This document shows positions 10,110-20,331 of a DNA stretch of 58,161 nt, one piece after another. The first letter of the stretch is position 1; each line of letters opens with the position of its first letter. Made by a program: the position numbers and the translations under genes. The notes under the pieces are model-generated. The model saw only the letters and a list, made by a program, of their open reading frames with translations. It was not told the DNA's origin and did no database searches. This DNA is from Bacteroidota bacterium (GTDB taxonomy: Bacteria; Bacteroidota; Rhodothermia; Rhodothermales; Bin80): contig JAPPNA010000184.1 of assembly GCA_028873925.1 (NCBI GenBank), positions 1 to 58,161 of the forward strand, given 5' to 3'.

Positions 10110-10122
10110 TATGACATCTTAC
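10107..10122 (+). promoter_or_regulatory. Candidate GntR operator, unit 1
   Basis: TTGTATGACATCTTAC overlaps the end of the -7 box and the presumed start of transcription. It shares the pattern TTGTAT-N6-(A/T)TAC with 20275-20290, and the 34807-34822 site is a degenerate relative. A site here would block transcription when occupied. The link to the GntR regulator at 28018-28776 is inference. Confidence 0.5.
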
Positions 10123-10135
10123 ATCTTGCCGCTGA

Positions 10136-12952
10136 ATGAAGCCCGGATCCATCACAAGAATTGCGTGCGCAGTCGTGCTGCTGATTGGCTGCGCCCCGGT
10201 CAGCGCCCAGACCGGCAAGATTACCGGGACCATCACCGATATGGCTGGAGAAACCATGATCGGTGTCAATGTCGTCCTGATCGGAACGACACGCGGAGCG
10301 TCCACCGATATCGACGGGCGCTTCTTCATTCTTAATGTGGAGCCGGGGACCTACAGCCTGCGCGCCTCCTTTGTGGGATTTCGGACCCTCACGCAGTCCG
10401 AAGTCATTGTCAATATCAATCGTACCACCACCGTGGATTTCGTGCTGGAGGATGCGATGCAGGAGCAGGATGAGGTGGTCATAATTGCTGTCCGACCGGA
10501 TGTGGAAAAGGATCAGACCTCAACGCTGGAAATCATACGCCCTGAGGAAGTCGAGCAGATCGCGGGCGTAACGGATCTCTCCGATGTACTCGGCCTTCAG
10601 GCCGAAGTCAATGACGGCCACTTCCGGGGCGGTCGCTCAAATGAAGAGCTGTACGTCCTGGCCGGAATGGGCATCGTGAATCCGCTTAACTCCTCGCGCT
10701 CATTTACACCTATGCTCAGCGCGGTAGAGGAGGTGGAAGTGATCACCAGCGGTTTTTCAGCCGAATACGGCAACGCCATGAGCGGAGTCATCAATATCTC
10801 CACCAAAGAAGGCGGTGAGACCTGGAGGACGCGCGCGGAGGTGCGAACCCGCGTGCCGGCTTACAAGCACTTTGGCGGCAGCGTGTTTGACCCCGCGACC
10901 AATCCGTATATCCGACTGATGAACAACCTGGATTGGTGGCAGGCCCCCGACCCGGAAAACGACGACCGACCCCGGTGGCAGGGTGCGGTCGGACGCGGAT
11001 TCGGTTCCCGAGTGGACCCTGAGGAAGGAGCGGAGCTGGCGTACAACCTGTGGCAGCGGACCCATCGGGACATCGGGTATGAGTATGACAACCGGTGGGA
11101 CGCGCTCATAGATATCACCATGGGCGGGCCGGTTTCCCGAAGCAGCCGCCTGTTTGTGGCTACTCAGATCAACCGGGTCTGGCCGATGCTGCCCACGCCG
11201 GAGGCGGACCGCCAGGCCCAAGTCATGGCCAATTTTGTCGTCAAACCCTCGCCCGGTGCTAAGCTCAAACTCAGCGGCATGTACGGCAGCGTCTACCAGC
11301 AGGAATTCAGCTACTCGTCCGGTGGATTCTACCGCTGGATCTATGATCGCGTGATCGGGGCCAACAAGGTCTGGGACCGAAGCGCAGGGCTGGGCCTGGT
11401 ATTCTCTCAGATTCTCAGCGACCGTACCTACTACGAATTCACCCTCAACGGCATGCAGACCCGGCTGGATGAAGGTGTCGATGTCATTGACCCCGACCGG
11501 TTCCGCGACGATATCACCGATGGATCCGTTTGGGAGCGGCTCTATTGGGAAGACGGTTTCCGCACCGGAGTTATGGATGATGATTTCTTCAATGAAAAGT
11601 CCTGGACCTACTCGGCCGTAGGCTTCATCAACAGTCAGGTGTCCAACAACCACCAGATCAAGGCGGGCGTTCAGGGCAACCTCTACAACATTGACGTACG
11701 GAACCGGCTGAACCACTCCTCCAGTACGGCGGCGGTAGAAGAGTTCTTCGGCGCGAAACCGTACGAAGGGGCGGTGTATGTGCAGGACAAAATGGAATTT
11801 CAGGGGATGATCACCAATGTCGGTCTGCGCCTGGATTTCTACAACCAGAATGTGTCCTACTTTACCGATACGTTCTCACCGTTTCGCGACCCGTCCAATC
11901 CCGCCCTCATCAATGAAAGGACGGCCGCTACCGAGGAAACCTCCACGGTGTGGCGCCTGCAGCCGCGGCTGGGGTTTTCATTCCCCATCAGCGAGCGGGC
12001 GGTCTTTCATCTCAATTACGGCAACTACCTCAAGCGCCCGAGTCTGGAAAGCCTCATTGGCCGACGCACCACGCTCTTCAATGAGAATCTCGGCACCGCG
12101 GAGCCCCGAAGGCTGGGCAACCCGCTCTTGAAGCCGGAGGAAACCAAGAGCTATGATGTGGGACTGGTCTTGGGCGTTGCGAGCGGATTCACCCTTGAAG
12201 TGAGCGGATACTACAAGGATGTTAAGAACCTGATTCAGCGGGTGGTCTACATCGATGCCAATGATAATCTGTATGAATCCCTGGGCAACCGGGATTACGC
12301 CAACATCCGGGGGTTCAGCCTGCGGCTGAACAAGCGTCGCGGCACACTCTCCGGATCTGTGCGGTATCACTTTTCCGTGGCTACAGGCAAGAATTCGTCG
12401 CCGACCGGACGCAGCCCCATTGTAGACGAGACCCACGAACAGACCCAGGCACCCAGTCCGCGTGACATTCTGCTGGACTTTGACCGGCGACATGCCCTGG
12501 TGCTGATTGCGGGCCTGAACCTGCCCCGAAACTGGGGCCCCACCATAGCGGGCGCACGTCCGCTCGGCGGCCTGCGTATCAACTTCCTCCAGGACACCCG
12601 AAGCGGGCGCCCCTACACGCCGAGCGAGCTGCTGGGCGACAACTTCGCAAAGCTCAATACCGAACGAACCCCCTGGGAACACAACCTGGACCTGAAAATC
12701 ACCAAGACCCTCAACGTCAGGACAACCCGATTTGACCTGTTCACGGAGGTGTTCAATCTGCTTAATTCGCGGATTTTCGATTACAACCGGGTGTTCCTGG
12801 ATGCCGAAACGCTCCGGCGCTATGAGGACGGACATAACATTGAATATGCCCTACCCGACAGCAACAACCCGGATCTCGCGGCCGTGCAGACCTTCCGTAT
12901 CTACGACAACGGCCCGCGCTCTATCCGCTTCGGTATGGTCGTCCACATGTAA
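10136..12952 (+). CDS. TonB-dependent outer membrane receptor
   Basis: 938 residues. A signal peptide (ends VSAQT, ~25) is followed by a carboxypeptidase-regulatory-like beta-sandwich (GKITGTITDMAGETMIGVNV...LRASFVGF, ~27-105). Next comes a plug domain (VDEVVI..., GGRSNEELYVLAGMG, AEYGNAMSGVINISTKEGG, to ~225) and a long beta-barrel with a terminal RSIRFGMVVHM strand. It would use TonB energy to import ligand across the outer membrane; the neighbouring alginate lyases suggest alginate oligosaccharides. It resembles SusC in domain order, but no SusD-like lipoprotein follows, as is common outside Bacteroidia. First gene of the unit; the next gene starts eight bases after its stop. Confidence 0.93.
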   Translation: MKPGSITRIACAVVLLIGCAPVSAQTGKITGTITDMAGETMIGVNVVLIGTTRGASTDIDGRFFILNVEPGTYSLRASFVGFRTLTQSEVIVNINRTTTVDFVLEDAMQEQDEVVIIAVRPDVEKDQTSTLEIIRPEEVEQIAGVTDLSDVLGLQAEVNDGHFRGGRSNEELYVLAGMGIVNPLNSSRSFTPMLSAVEEVEVITSGFSAEYGNAMSGVINISTKEGGETWRTRAEVRTRVPAYKHFGGSVFDPATNPYIRLMNNLDWWQAPDPENDDRPRWQGAVGRGFGSRVDPEEGAELAYNLWQRTHRDIGYEYDNRWDALIDITMGGPVSRSSRLFVATQINRVWPMLPTPEADRQAQVMANFVVKPSPGAKLKLSGMYGSVYQQEFSYSSGGFYRWIYDRVIGANKVWDRSAGLGLVFSQILSDRTYYEFTLNGMQTRLDEGVDVIDPDRFRDDITDGSVWERLYWEDGFRTGVMDDDFFNEKSWTYSAVGFINSQVSNNHQIKAGVQGNLYNIDVRNRLNHSSSTAAVEEFFGAKPYEGAVYVQDKMEFQGMITNVGLRLDFYNQNVSYFTDTFSPFRDPSNPALINERTAATEETSTVWRLQPRLGFSFPISERAVFHLNYGNYLKRPSLESLIGRRTTLFNENLGTAEPRRLGNPLLKPEETKSYDVGLVLGVASGFTLEVSGYYKDVKNLIQRVVYIDANDNLYESLGNRDYANIRGFSLRLNKRRGTLSGSVRYHFSVATGKNSSPTGRSPIVDETHEQTQAPSPRDILLDFDRRHALVLIAGLNLPRNWGPTIAGARPLGGLRINFLQDTRSGRPYTPSELLGDNFAKLNTERTPWEHNLDLKITKTLNVRTTRFDLFTEVFNLLNSRIFDYNRVFLDAETLRRYEDGHNIEYALPDSNNPDLAAVQTFRIYDNGPRSIRFGMVVHM

Positions 12953-12960
12953 TCAGCAAC

Positions 12961-15204
12961 ATGATCCGTCAGACACTCCGATTCCTGCTGGCCGCCCTGT
13001 TTCTGGTGCCCGCCGCCAGCGCACAGGTTCTGCGCGAGAAACAGGTGCATCGGCGCGGAATGCTCCATGAAACCGTCTACAATACGGGGGAAATCGGACG
13101 CAAGTGGTTCTACCGTGATCACGATATCACGCTGGATCCACTCATGGAATGGCCCGGCAATTCAGCCACCGTGATCGATGGTCTCCAGTACAGCGGACAG
13201 CATAACATCATCGGCGGCGGCATCTCCATCGCGGCCTCCTATGCCGATGTGAACATCTTTGACCTCAACAAGCGGCTGTATTCATTTGGCGGCTCATCCG
13301 GCCAGCATGTTCCGATCACCGTAGCGGGGGTCTACTCATTTCCGGTCTCCATTGAACGGATTGAGAATTACCCGATCCTGGAGGACGGAGTGCTCAATCC
13401 CGCCTATGATCCCAACGAAGCCGAAGAAATCATCCATGCCCACTGGCATACAAACACGGGGATTTCCGTGTGGCGGACCAGCCGCGCCTGGAGCTATCCG
13501 GACTACGATGATCTGATCATCTTTGAGTACACCTTTGAAAACACCGGCGATACCAACGGCGATGGAACACCGGACAACAGTGAGACCCTGCACGAGGTCC
13601 TGATCGGATTTCATTACGGGGTGGCCCCCTCCATGCTCGGGTTTCAGCGCTGGTACGGGACGTGGGAATACGACTTCATGTACAAGAACGACCTGCGGGC
13701 CTATTTTGACCGCCACCGGTGGCTGCGCTATGTGATCAACATCGGCAACGGGGTGGACTCCGATTTTGCCGCGTCCGGCAAGCCGGATCCGCAGCATTTC
13801 GCCGCATTCGCGAACACCGGTGAACAGGGCGGCGGCCTGATGTCACCACAGGCACCGGGGATCCAGATGCTCTATTATGATCGGAATCATCTGGCCACCA
13901 AGGGCAACACGATCGCGATGGCTCCCCAGTTGATCAACCGTTACATGGTGGACACCGACAGCACGCTCAAGCAGCCGTTCATGAACAAGGTGGAAAGCGG
14001 TAATTCGCGCGAGGATAAGATGAAGCCAAAGCTGGTCCCGTACTCCCGATGGAGCGGCACCTACACGCCCTACCGCGAAACCGTCTGGGCACCACCGCCG
14101 GGAACGGAAGATCCAGACTCGCTGCGATGGACCGGCCGCGGAGCTTTCAATTTCAGGCAGTCCTATAAAGCGGTCGGCCATCACATTGTCTTCGGTCCGT
14201 ATATTCTTGCGCCGGGGGATAAGATTGAATTCTCGCTTGCCGAAGTGGTCGGCTACGGGGCCGCCGATGGGCCCGGCGACTGGGATGAAGGCGGCGGCCT
14301 GGGTGAAGTCATTGACGAGCAACTGCCGTGGCATGAAGTGCCGCACTTTGCCGACCGTGTCATCGATCCCTCTTCGGGCCGCACTCTGACCGACAACTAC
14401 CTGGATCAGTATGGCTATCCGGACTATGTCAATTCAGATGTCCGTACGGTCAAGGATGTGGCCGACATGGCTTACAATGCCTACACCGGCAGTGAACCGG
14501 TGTTGCCCCTCTGGCCGGAAGACAATCCGGCAGATGGTGTGTACCGGATCCCCACACCGCCGCCTGCGCCGATCCTTGTGATCTCCAACAACGATCGGGC
14601 CCATTCGGTAATCCGCTGGGGGCGCGCGGCGGAGCAGTTCACCCACCCCCGACTTACCGGCGCGCTTACTTCCTATCGGGTGTGGCGATCCCAGGAAGCG
14701 ATCGGCCCCTGGACTCTGCTCGCCGATATTCCTGCCGGCAGTGCGGCCGACCTGACGGAAGCCGACGAGTATGAGTTCATTGACACCCAGACCACTGTGG
14801 GCACCTCCCAGTGGTACGCGGTCACATCCGTGGATGCACAGGGAGCTGAAAGTGGGAAAACCAACCTGATTAATGTGACCGCCGCACTCGGCGCTGCCGA
14901 CGAGCTCACGGAAGTGCATGCGGTACCCAATCCGTTCTATCTCAGCAGCGGCTTTGAGGGAGGCGGCCTTCAGAACACGGCCCAGCAAATCGGATTCTAC
15001 GGTCTGCCGGAGCAGGCGACTATAGACGTATACTCGTACAGCGGTCAACTCGTTGATACTATCGAGCACAATGCCGCTCAGTATTCCACGCCCTGGTTCC
15101 AAGTGTCGCGCAACGATCAGGAAGTCGCGTCCGGGGTCTATTTCTTCATTGTCCGCACGCCTGAAGGCGGAACGTTCCGGGGCAAATTCATCGTCATCAA
15201 ATGA
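12961..15204 (+). CDS. Secreted protein with Fn3-like domain and FlgD-like C-terminus
   Basis: 747 residues with a signal peptide (ends PAASAQ). I recognise no enzyme. The first 500 residues are a tryptophan- and tyrosine-rich all-beta region. Then comes a fibronectin III-like segment (~535-640: PAPILVISNNDRAHSVIRWG, SYRVWRSQEAIGPWTLLADI, SQWYAVTSVDAQGAESG). Last is a C-terminal VPNPFYL...IDVYSYSGQLV...GVYFFIVRT-type sorting domain. Proteins of this kind accompany TonB receptors in Rhodothermota and Balneolota and may bind the glycan at the surface in place of SusD. That role is inference from position, directly after the receptor. Its end overlaps the next start (ATGA). Confidence 0.75.
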   Translation: MIRQTLRFLLAALFLVPAASAQVLREKQVHRRGMLHETVYNTGEIGRKWFYRDHDITLDPLMEWPGNSATVIDGLQYSGQHNIIGGGISIAASYADVNIFDLNKRLYSFGGSSGQHVPITVAGVYSFPVSIERIENYPILEDGVLNPAYDPNEAEEIIHAHWHTNTGISVWRTSRAWSYPDYDDLIIFEYTFENTGDTNGDGTPDNSETLHEVLIGFHYGVAPSMLGFQRWYGTWEYDFMYKNDLRAYFDRHRWLRYVINIGNGVDSDFAASGKPDPQHFAAFANTGEQGGGLMSPQAPGIQMLYYDRNHLATKGNTIAMAPQLINRYMVDTDSTLKQPFMNKVESGNSREDKMKPKLVPYSRWSGTYTPYRETVWAPPPGTEDPDSLRWTGRGAFNFRQSYKAVGHHIVFGPYILAPGDKIEFSLAEVVGYGAADGPGDWDEGGGLGEVIDEQLPWHEVPHFADRVIDPSSGRTLTDNYLDQYGYPDYVNSDVRTVKDVADMAYNAYTGSEPVLPLWPEDNPADGVYRIPTPPPAPILVISNNDRAHSVIRWGRAAEQFTHPRLTGALTSYRVWRSQEAIGPWTLLADIPAGSAADLTEADEYEFIDTQTTVGTSQWYAVTSVDAQGAESGKTNLINVTAALGAADELTEVHAVPNPFYLSSGFEGGGLQNTAQQIGFYGLPEQATIDVYSYSGQLVDTIEHNAAQYSTPWFQVSRNDQEVASGVYFFIVRTPEGGTFRGKFIVIK

Positions 15205-16199
15205 GCGCTACCCTCTGCCGAAAAGCCGTGTCGCTGACTGCAATTAGTGCAGTGCTGACCCTGTCCGCATTCGGACAGAAAGTGGGCACTTCCTCCATGC
15301 AGTTTTTGAGCGTAGCCCCGGATGCGCGCGCCATGGGCGTGGGAACCGCGTACAGCGCGCTGGCCGCCGGTGCCCATGCCTTGTACTGGAACCCTGCCGG
15401 GCTCACCCGGGCCAGCGGACACGATCTTGCGTTGGACCGGGTGGACTACTTCCTGGACGCGGCCCATTACGGGGTCGCTTACGGTGCCGCTCTCGGGTCA
15501 TTCGGTCACCTGGGCGTACAGTTCTACTTAGCTGACATGGGCTCCTTCCAAGAGACCCGGGTGGACCACCTGGGATTCATCGACCAGGGCGGCGGGCAGG
15601 TGTACAATCCCGGTCTGACAGGGGCCACCTTCACGCTGAGAAGCTGGGTGGCCGGGCTTTCGTATGCCCGCGCCTTTACGGACCGCTTCTCGGCTGGCCT
15701 GACCGCAAAACTGGCCCGGGAAGACCTCTGGCTCGCCGATGCCCAGGCCCTGCTGTTTGATTTCGGCATGACCTATGCCACCGGCTTCAGAACCCTTCGA
15801 TTGGGCGCATCCGTAATGAATTTCGGGGCCCCGGTCACCTACGGCGAGGATGCGTTTCCGGTGCCGCTGCTCTTCCGTCTTGGCGGGGCGATGGACCTGG
15901 TTGGTACCGAAGCCCCAATAGCCATCGGGGCCAGCAGCCGGCTGACGGCAAGCTTTGATGTCATCCAGCCGAACGATTACGATCAGCAATGGGCCGCCGG
16001 CATGGAGTACGCCTTTTTTGAGCGATTTATTGCCCGCGCAGGTTACCAGCACAATCATGATATCGCTTCGTACAGTTTCGGCATCGGCCTGCGCCAGCCG
16101 CTGGCGATAGTGCGGCTGGGGCTGGACTACAGCTACAGCGACATGAATGAGGCCTTCGGAGCTGTTCACCGCATAGGCATCTCGCTTTCAACAGACTGA
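15201..16199 (+). CDS. PorV/PorQ-family outer membrane beta-barrel protein
   Basis: 332 residues with a signal peptide (ends SAFGQ). The mature start has the family features SSMQFLSVAPDARAMGVGTA and HALYWNPAGLTR, followed by alternating barrel strands and a long C-terminal beta region. PorV is the outer membrane shuttle of type IX secretion that carries substrates with C-terminal domains from the translocon to the surface; PorQ-type relatives have related roles. Its place in the alginate operon, among proteins with such C-terminal domains, suggests a dedicated export or anchoring partner, but this copy could be a general barrel. It overlaps the upstream gene by four bases, and the downstream start shares its last base (TGATG). 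Confidence 0.82.
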   Translation: MSATLCRKAVSLTAISAVLTLSAFGQKVGTSSMQFLSVAPDARAMGVGTAYSALAAGAHALYWNPAGLTRASGHDLALDRVDYFLDAAHYGVAYGAALGSFGHLGVQFYLADMGSFQETRVDHLGFIDQGGGQVYNPGLTGATFTLRSWVAGLSYARAFTDRFSAGLTAKLAREDLWLADAQALLFDFGMTYATGFRTLRLGASVMNFGAPVTYGEDAFPVPLLFRLGGAMDLVGTEAPIAIGASSRLTASFDVIQPNDYDQQWAAGMEYAFFERFIARAGYQHNHDIASYSFGIGLRQPLAIVRLGLDYSYSDMNEAFGAVHRIGISLSTD

Positions 16200-17608
16200 T
16201 GCCGATCAATCGCAGGCTCCGGGCACTTCCGCTGCTGCTGCTTACCATAGCCCCCATGGTGCAGGCACAGGGAGTCATGCAGCCGCTGTCCATACAGGGG
16301 GTGGAGCATCAGGACCCGGCGATGGTGCGCAGTCGGGGAATGGGTTCGGTATTTGCGGCTACCGCCGGCACGGCCGAATCGGTCGTGCTCAACCCGGCCG
16401 GCCTCGCCGGCCTGCCCCATCCCATGATATCCGCGAGCGGAATCTGGCGGTCCAGGAACTGGGCTGAAACCCAGCACTGGAATCCGAACCGCTACTACGC
16501 CGGCCTTTCGCTGTTTTTCGCGGACCCGGAATCCTACCGGACTGATGCGCTGTCGGTCCCGGACTGGACCCATAGCCAATCCCTGTTTTCACTGGCTGCA
16601 GCAGGGGGCGCATGGCCACTCAGGCTGACGGGCCGGGCGCTGTCCGTTGGCCTTATGATACATCAGACCGCTTACCTGGCGGACTACGACCAGAACAATA
16701 ATGTGCTCGACCCCTACATCGGACAGTTCCGGCCGAACCCTGTTGAGCGCCCGAGACCGGGCGAAGAAATTGTGGTCCACTGGTCTGAATTTGAGCGGGA
16801 GCGCACCGGCCAGATGCGGGCGGTAACGGCGGCTGCGGGCTATGCGCTGTCGGACCACTGGCATATCGGGGCTCGGCTGGCCCGCCACTGGGGCGCGTCA
16901 ACAGATCGCCAGGTCAGCCAGAGCGTCGGACAGTTCATACTGCGCGAGGACGCGCATGACTGGGACCACGAAGCCCTGTCCGGTCGCCACGGATGGGAAG
17001 GATCATCGGATTTTTCCTCGTGGCGAGGTGCCCTCGGGGTCCGCCTGACGTACCCGATCGTCAGCGCCGGTCTTACGTATGAATTCGCCGGACGGGTCCG
17101 ACGGGCCTACACCCGCTCATACACCTCCAATAATCCGCAGGCCCTGATGGCTTCGCTGGAGGGTACGGACACCGTAACGATTCCAGCCCGAGTTACCATC
17201 GGAATTGCCGTCCAGCCTTCGTCCGATTTGCTCGTGGCGGCTGATTACTTCTGGCAGAATTATGAGGAACTGGAGGCCGCAGACTACACCACCAACGCCA
17301 TCCCGGACTGGGGGCGCACGCGGGGGGTCGGCCTGGGCGCAGAATGGGCAGCCTGGTCAAATGTGAGTCTGCGTGCCGGTTTCCGCCGTGATCCCCGGCC
17401 CTTCCGTATTGAAGGATTCGGGCTGGTGGGACAGACCGCCGCGGGTGATGCGTTCAGTACCGGTTTCAGTGCCGCCTTGGGCCGCATCACTGTAGAGCTT
17501 GCCTATGAATATCAACGACTGCGCTATCAGGACCGCTGGGAGTCCAATGTTGACTATAATCGCATTCGTCAGCACAATCTGCTGATGGGGGCTGCGTACA
17601 GGATTTAG
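16199..17608 (+). CDS. FadL/OmpP1-like outer membrane barrel protein
   Basis: 469 residues with a signal peptide (ends MVQAQG). The start of the mature protein has a PAMVRSRGMGSVFAATAGT and LNPAGLAGL pattern, shared by FadL/OmpP1 and PorV-like barrels. Many amphipathic strands and an aromatic final strand follow (HNLLMGAAYRI). FadL-type barrels move hydrophobic or other small molecules through a lateral opening; here it could pass oligo-uronates or help assembly of the surface complex. No direct evidence for a substrate. Fourth gene of the operon, coupled to the PorV-like gene. Confidence 0.72.
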   Translation: MPINRRLRALPLLLLTIAPMVQAQGVMQPLSIQGVEHQDPAMVRSRGMGSVFAATAGTAESVVLNPAGLAGLPHPMISASGIWRSRNWAETQHWNPNRYYAGLSLFFADPESYRTDALSVPDWTHSQSLFSLAAAGGAWPLRLTGRALSVGLMIHQTAYLADYDQNNNVLDPYIGQFRPNPVERPRPGEEIVVHWSEFERERTGQMRAVTAAAGYALSDHWHIGARLARHWGASTDRQVSQSVGQFILREDAHDWDHEALSGRHGWEGSSDFSSWRGALGVRLTYPIVSAGLTYEFAGRVRRAYTRSYTSNNPQALMASLEGTDTVTIPARVTIGIAVQPSSDLLVAADYFWQNYEELEAADYTTNAIPDWGRTRGVGLGAEWAAWSNVSLRAGFRRDPRPFRIEGFGLVGQTAAGDAFSTGFSAALGRITVELAYEYQRLRYQDRWESNVDYNRIRQHNLLMGAAYRI

Positions 17609-17617
17609 CCGCTGTGC

Positions 17618-20239
17618 ATGCGCACAATTTTTTCCCCCTGTCGGGGCAGTGCCCTCTCGTGGGTCCTGATGGCGGTGGCCACGACCCTAGCCCCACAGGA
17701 GGCGGCCGCCATCCTGCAGCACCCCCGATATGATACCTACAGCGGGTTCAGTGTTGATACGACCCCGGTTCTGCCCACCGTTGAGCGGCATCCTTCACTG
17801 TACTTCGCCGCTGATCGCATTGCTGAGCTGCGAGCCCGCAAGGCCGATGCGTCCTCATACTACCATACCCTCTGGCTGCGATTCAGGGCTGATGCCATCG
17901 GGTATCTGGACGATGATGTGATGGCGCTGGATGAGAATGACCGTCCTAGGGCCGCCAAGACCCTGGCGTTCTGGTGGATCCTTGAGGGGGACTCCACGGC
18001 GCTCGCCCAGGCCACCAATGCCTTGCTGGCGGCCTATGAGGGCGTACCCCAGACCGGCGACAAACCCTACGACGAAATCTACCGGGCTACCTGGCTGCAG
18101 AACTATGCCGCCGCCTACGACTGGGTGTTTGATCAGCTGACCCCGGAGCAGAATATTGCCATCCGTCAGCGGATCGCGGATGAAACCCAATACCTGCGCG
18201 ACAACCTCATGGTGGGGGATCGCCTGGCTCCGCGCCCGCACAATCACCGGTCCAAACCAGCGTGGGCCATGGGCACGGCCGCCCTGGTGCTGGCCGAGCA
18301 CGATCAGGCGGCTGACTGGCTGCAGCATGCGCTGGATGCGGCCAATTCCGTGACCCGGTACCAGTTCAGCTCCGATGGCATCTACCGGGAAGGGGGACAT
18401 TACTGGATGTACAATGCCGTCAATCTGATCCCCTTTCTGTGGCATTACCGCAATGTGGCCGGTGTCAGCCTGTTTGAGGACTACCGTCCGGCATTTGAGT
18501 GGCCCATTCGGATCAGGACCGGACGGGGACAGATTCCCAATGTGGAGGATTCCTACCTGAAGCCCGCCCCCACACACATGGTGGCTGCCGCCTACCGGGA
18601 CGCTCCCACCTCTCTGAACCCGCAGGCGGACTTTGCGGCCATCTGCCAGTGGAATTTTGAGACCACCCGAAATATCTCCGTCAACTACACCGGTGCCACG
18701 GTGGATGTCACCTGGGAAATTGACGAGTACATACTCTATGATGACTCCATTGCGCCAGCTGCACCCTCGGCTCCGCCCAACCAGTTTCTCAAAGGGGGGC
18801 AGGTCGTTTTCCGCAATATATGGGAGGCAGGATATGGCGATCGGTATCTGCTGTTTCACGGGGTGGCGGAAGCGGACAACCACAATCATCCTGACCAGCT
18901 TTCCTTTTTTCTGGCCGCCAATGATGCCCTGCTGGTGCCCGATGCCGGGTACGGACCGAACGGATTTTCAGACGACCGGCGCAACTCCTGGTACCTGTCT
19001 GCCAAGGCGCACAATATTGTGACCGCGGACGGATATCCGCCGGTAACCGACCATCTCATACGCGCACCCTATGTGTACAATGTGACCCCGGAGTCCGCGT
19101 ACGCGATGGACAGCGAGTTTTTCGCGTTCGCTGAAAAACGAAGCGGATACTTAAGACCCAATGATGCCCATCTGCGCCGGGCCATTGGCTTTATTGATCA
19201 GGACTATTTTGTGGTGGCCGATCTGGCAATCGGGACTGCCGAACACACCTACCGGACCTACCTGCACGGCCGGGGCGTGTTTGAGCGGGCAGGCCATTAT
19301 GCGTCCTGGACCCCTTGGGACAACCGATACGGCACAGAAGCGAGGCTGGATGCCTTCTTTTTTCCGCATGCGGTGGACATTGCTGATGCCACCAGCTACA
19401 TCAGCCTGTTCAAGGACGAACGGTACGAGCGCCATGTTGAACTGACCCGGACCGGCCGATCGGCCGCCTTTCTGCAGCTGCTGCTGCCTGCGCGTAAGGA
19501 TGCCCCGGTGCCGGAAGTGACAGATCTGAGCTCTGATTCTTTTGCTGCCGCGCAGCTGACCCGGGCGGACACCGCTGACTATTTCTTTCTGCAGCCCCAG
19601 CCTGCTGATCAGTCCTTGGATGACTTCACCACCGATGCCACTTTCGCCTGGATGCGCAGCACCGCCGGACGATGGCAGCAGCTGGCCATCCGTGAGGCGG
19701 TGGGTTTTGCTGCCGGCAGCCTAACACTTACGGCAACATCGCCAGCCACACTCGCGCTGGATGCCGCCACGCCCGGGCTGCTCAGAATTGCTCACCCCGG
19801 CGACTGGATGGGGGCGCGCCTGGAGCTGGCCTATGTGGGCACGGACGAGGTTCGCGAGGTACTGGCAAACGGTCAGCCGATACCCTACGTCCGTCAGGAG
19901 GGGCACCTTATTGTTGGACTCGGACCGCTGAGCCGGGCCACCACGCCGGTGCCGGATGGAATTGAACGCCTTCAGGCATATCCGAATCCGTTCCAGCGCC
20001 AGGTAATGCTGGAAGCTCCTGTACGACGGCCGGGCACCTTTGCGGTGAACATTTACGACATGCTGGGGCGGCACATAGTTACCCTTGAAGGGCTACATTC
20101 GCCAGGCTCACTCACTTCCCGCATCGCCTGGAACGGCCGAGCCGCGTCCGGGACCGAGGTGCCTGCCGGGGTATACCTGCTGCGGTGGACAGATGCTGAA
20201 GGCTCCCTGGCCACCGGCCGCGTCGTTCGAATGCGGTAA
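17618..20239 (+). CDS. Heparinase II/III-type polysaccharide lyase (PL17/PL39-like), secreted
   Basis: 873 residues. It has an alpha/alpha-toroid first half and a heparinase II/III beta domain. Likely catalytic residues, at the spacing known for PL17: PHNHRS (Asn-His near 208), a tyrosine in IYREGGHYWMYN (~255-265), and HNHPDQLSFF (His near 420). The family cleaves uronate polysaccharides by beta-elimination; with PL6 and PL17 genes beside it, alginate is the likely substrate. A Phe/Pro-rich C-terminal sorting domain closes the protein (LQAYPNPFQRQ...INIYDMLGR-like...GVYLLRW). The exact PL family is uncertain: it is clearly more distant from canonical PL17 than the 32562-34787 protein. Last gene of unit 1; the start is nine bases after the previous stop. 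Confidence 0.82.
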   Translation: MRTIFSPCRGSALSWVLMAVATTLAPQEAAAILQHPRYDTYSGFSVDTTPVLPTVERHPSLYFAADRIAELRARKADASSYYHTLWLRFRADAIGYLDDDVMALDENDRPRAAKTLAFWWILEGDSTALAQATNALLAAYEGVPQTGDKPYDEIYRATWLQNYAAAYDWVFDQLTPEQNIAIRQRIADETQYLRDNLMVGDRLAPRPHNHRSKPAWAMGTAALVLAEHDQAADWLQHALDAANSVTRYQFSSDGIYREGGHYWMYNAVNLIPFLWHYRNVAGVSLFEDYRPAFEWPIRIRTGRGQIPNVEDSYLKPAPTHMVAAAYRDAPTSLNPQADFAAICQWNFETTRNISVNYTGATVDVTWEIDEYILYDDSIAPAAPSAPPNQFLKGGQVVFRNIWEAGYGDRYLLFHGVAEADNHNHPDQLSFFLAANDALLVPDAGYGPNGFSDDRRNSWYLSAKAHNIVTADGYPPVTDHLIRAPYVYNVTPESAYAMDSEFFAFAEKRSGYLRPNDAHLRRAIGFIDQDYFVVADLAIGTAEHTYRTYLHGRGVFERAGHYASWTPWDNRYGTEARLDAFFFPHAVDIADATSYISLFKDERYERHVELTRTGRSAAFLQLLLPARKDAPVPEVTDLSSDSFAAAQLTRADTADYFFLQPQPADQSLDDFTTDATFAWMRSTAGRWQQLAIREAVGFAAGSLTLTATSPATLALDAATPGLLRIAHPGDWMGARLELAYVGTDEVREVLANGQPIPYVRQEGHLIVGLGPLSRATTPVPDGIERLQAYPNPFQRQVMLEAPVRRPGTFAVNIYDMLGRHIVTLEGLHSPGSLTSRIAWNGRAASGTEVPAGVYLLRWTDAEGSLATGRVVRMR

Positions 20240-20246
20240 AGAGTGG

Positions 20247-20277
20247 CTTGCAATTGGTCACAGCCGATGCTAACTTG
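20247..20277 (+). promoter_or_regulatory. Bacteroidota-type promoter for unit 2
   Basis: CTTG at 20247-20250 and TAACTTG at 20271-20277, 20 bases apart, form the same pattern as at 10079-10109. This sits in the 92-base gap after the first lyase and would start a second transcript with a leader of roughly 50 bases before the ATG at 20332. Confidence 0.55.
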
Positions 20278-20290
20278 TATTACATCATAC
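20275..20290 (+). promoter_or_regulatory. Candidate GntR operator, unit 2
   Basis: TTGTATTACATCATAC is the most symmetric of the three sites: GTAT and ATAC arms separated by six bases. It overlaps the -7 box and start region exactly as in unit 1. Confidence 0.5.
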
Positions 20291-20331
20291 GTGTTCGGAT
20301 TTTTTCACTGAAGCGAAACCGATTTAGGAAT

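Noticed and set aside
20248-20331. Longer in-frame start for the duplicated beta-helix protein
   Set aside because: It would translate through the promoter and operator and bury the signal peptide; ATG 20332 gives a clean signal sequence.
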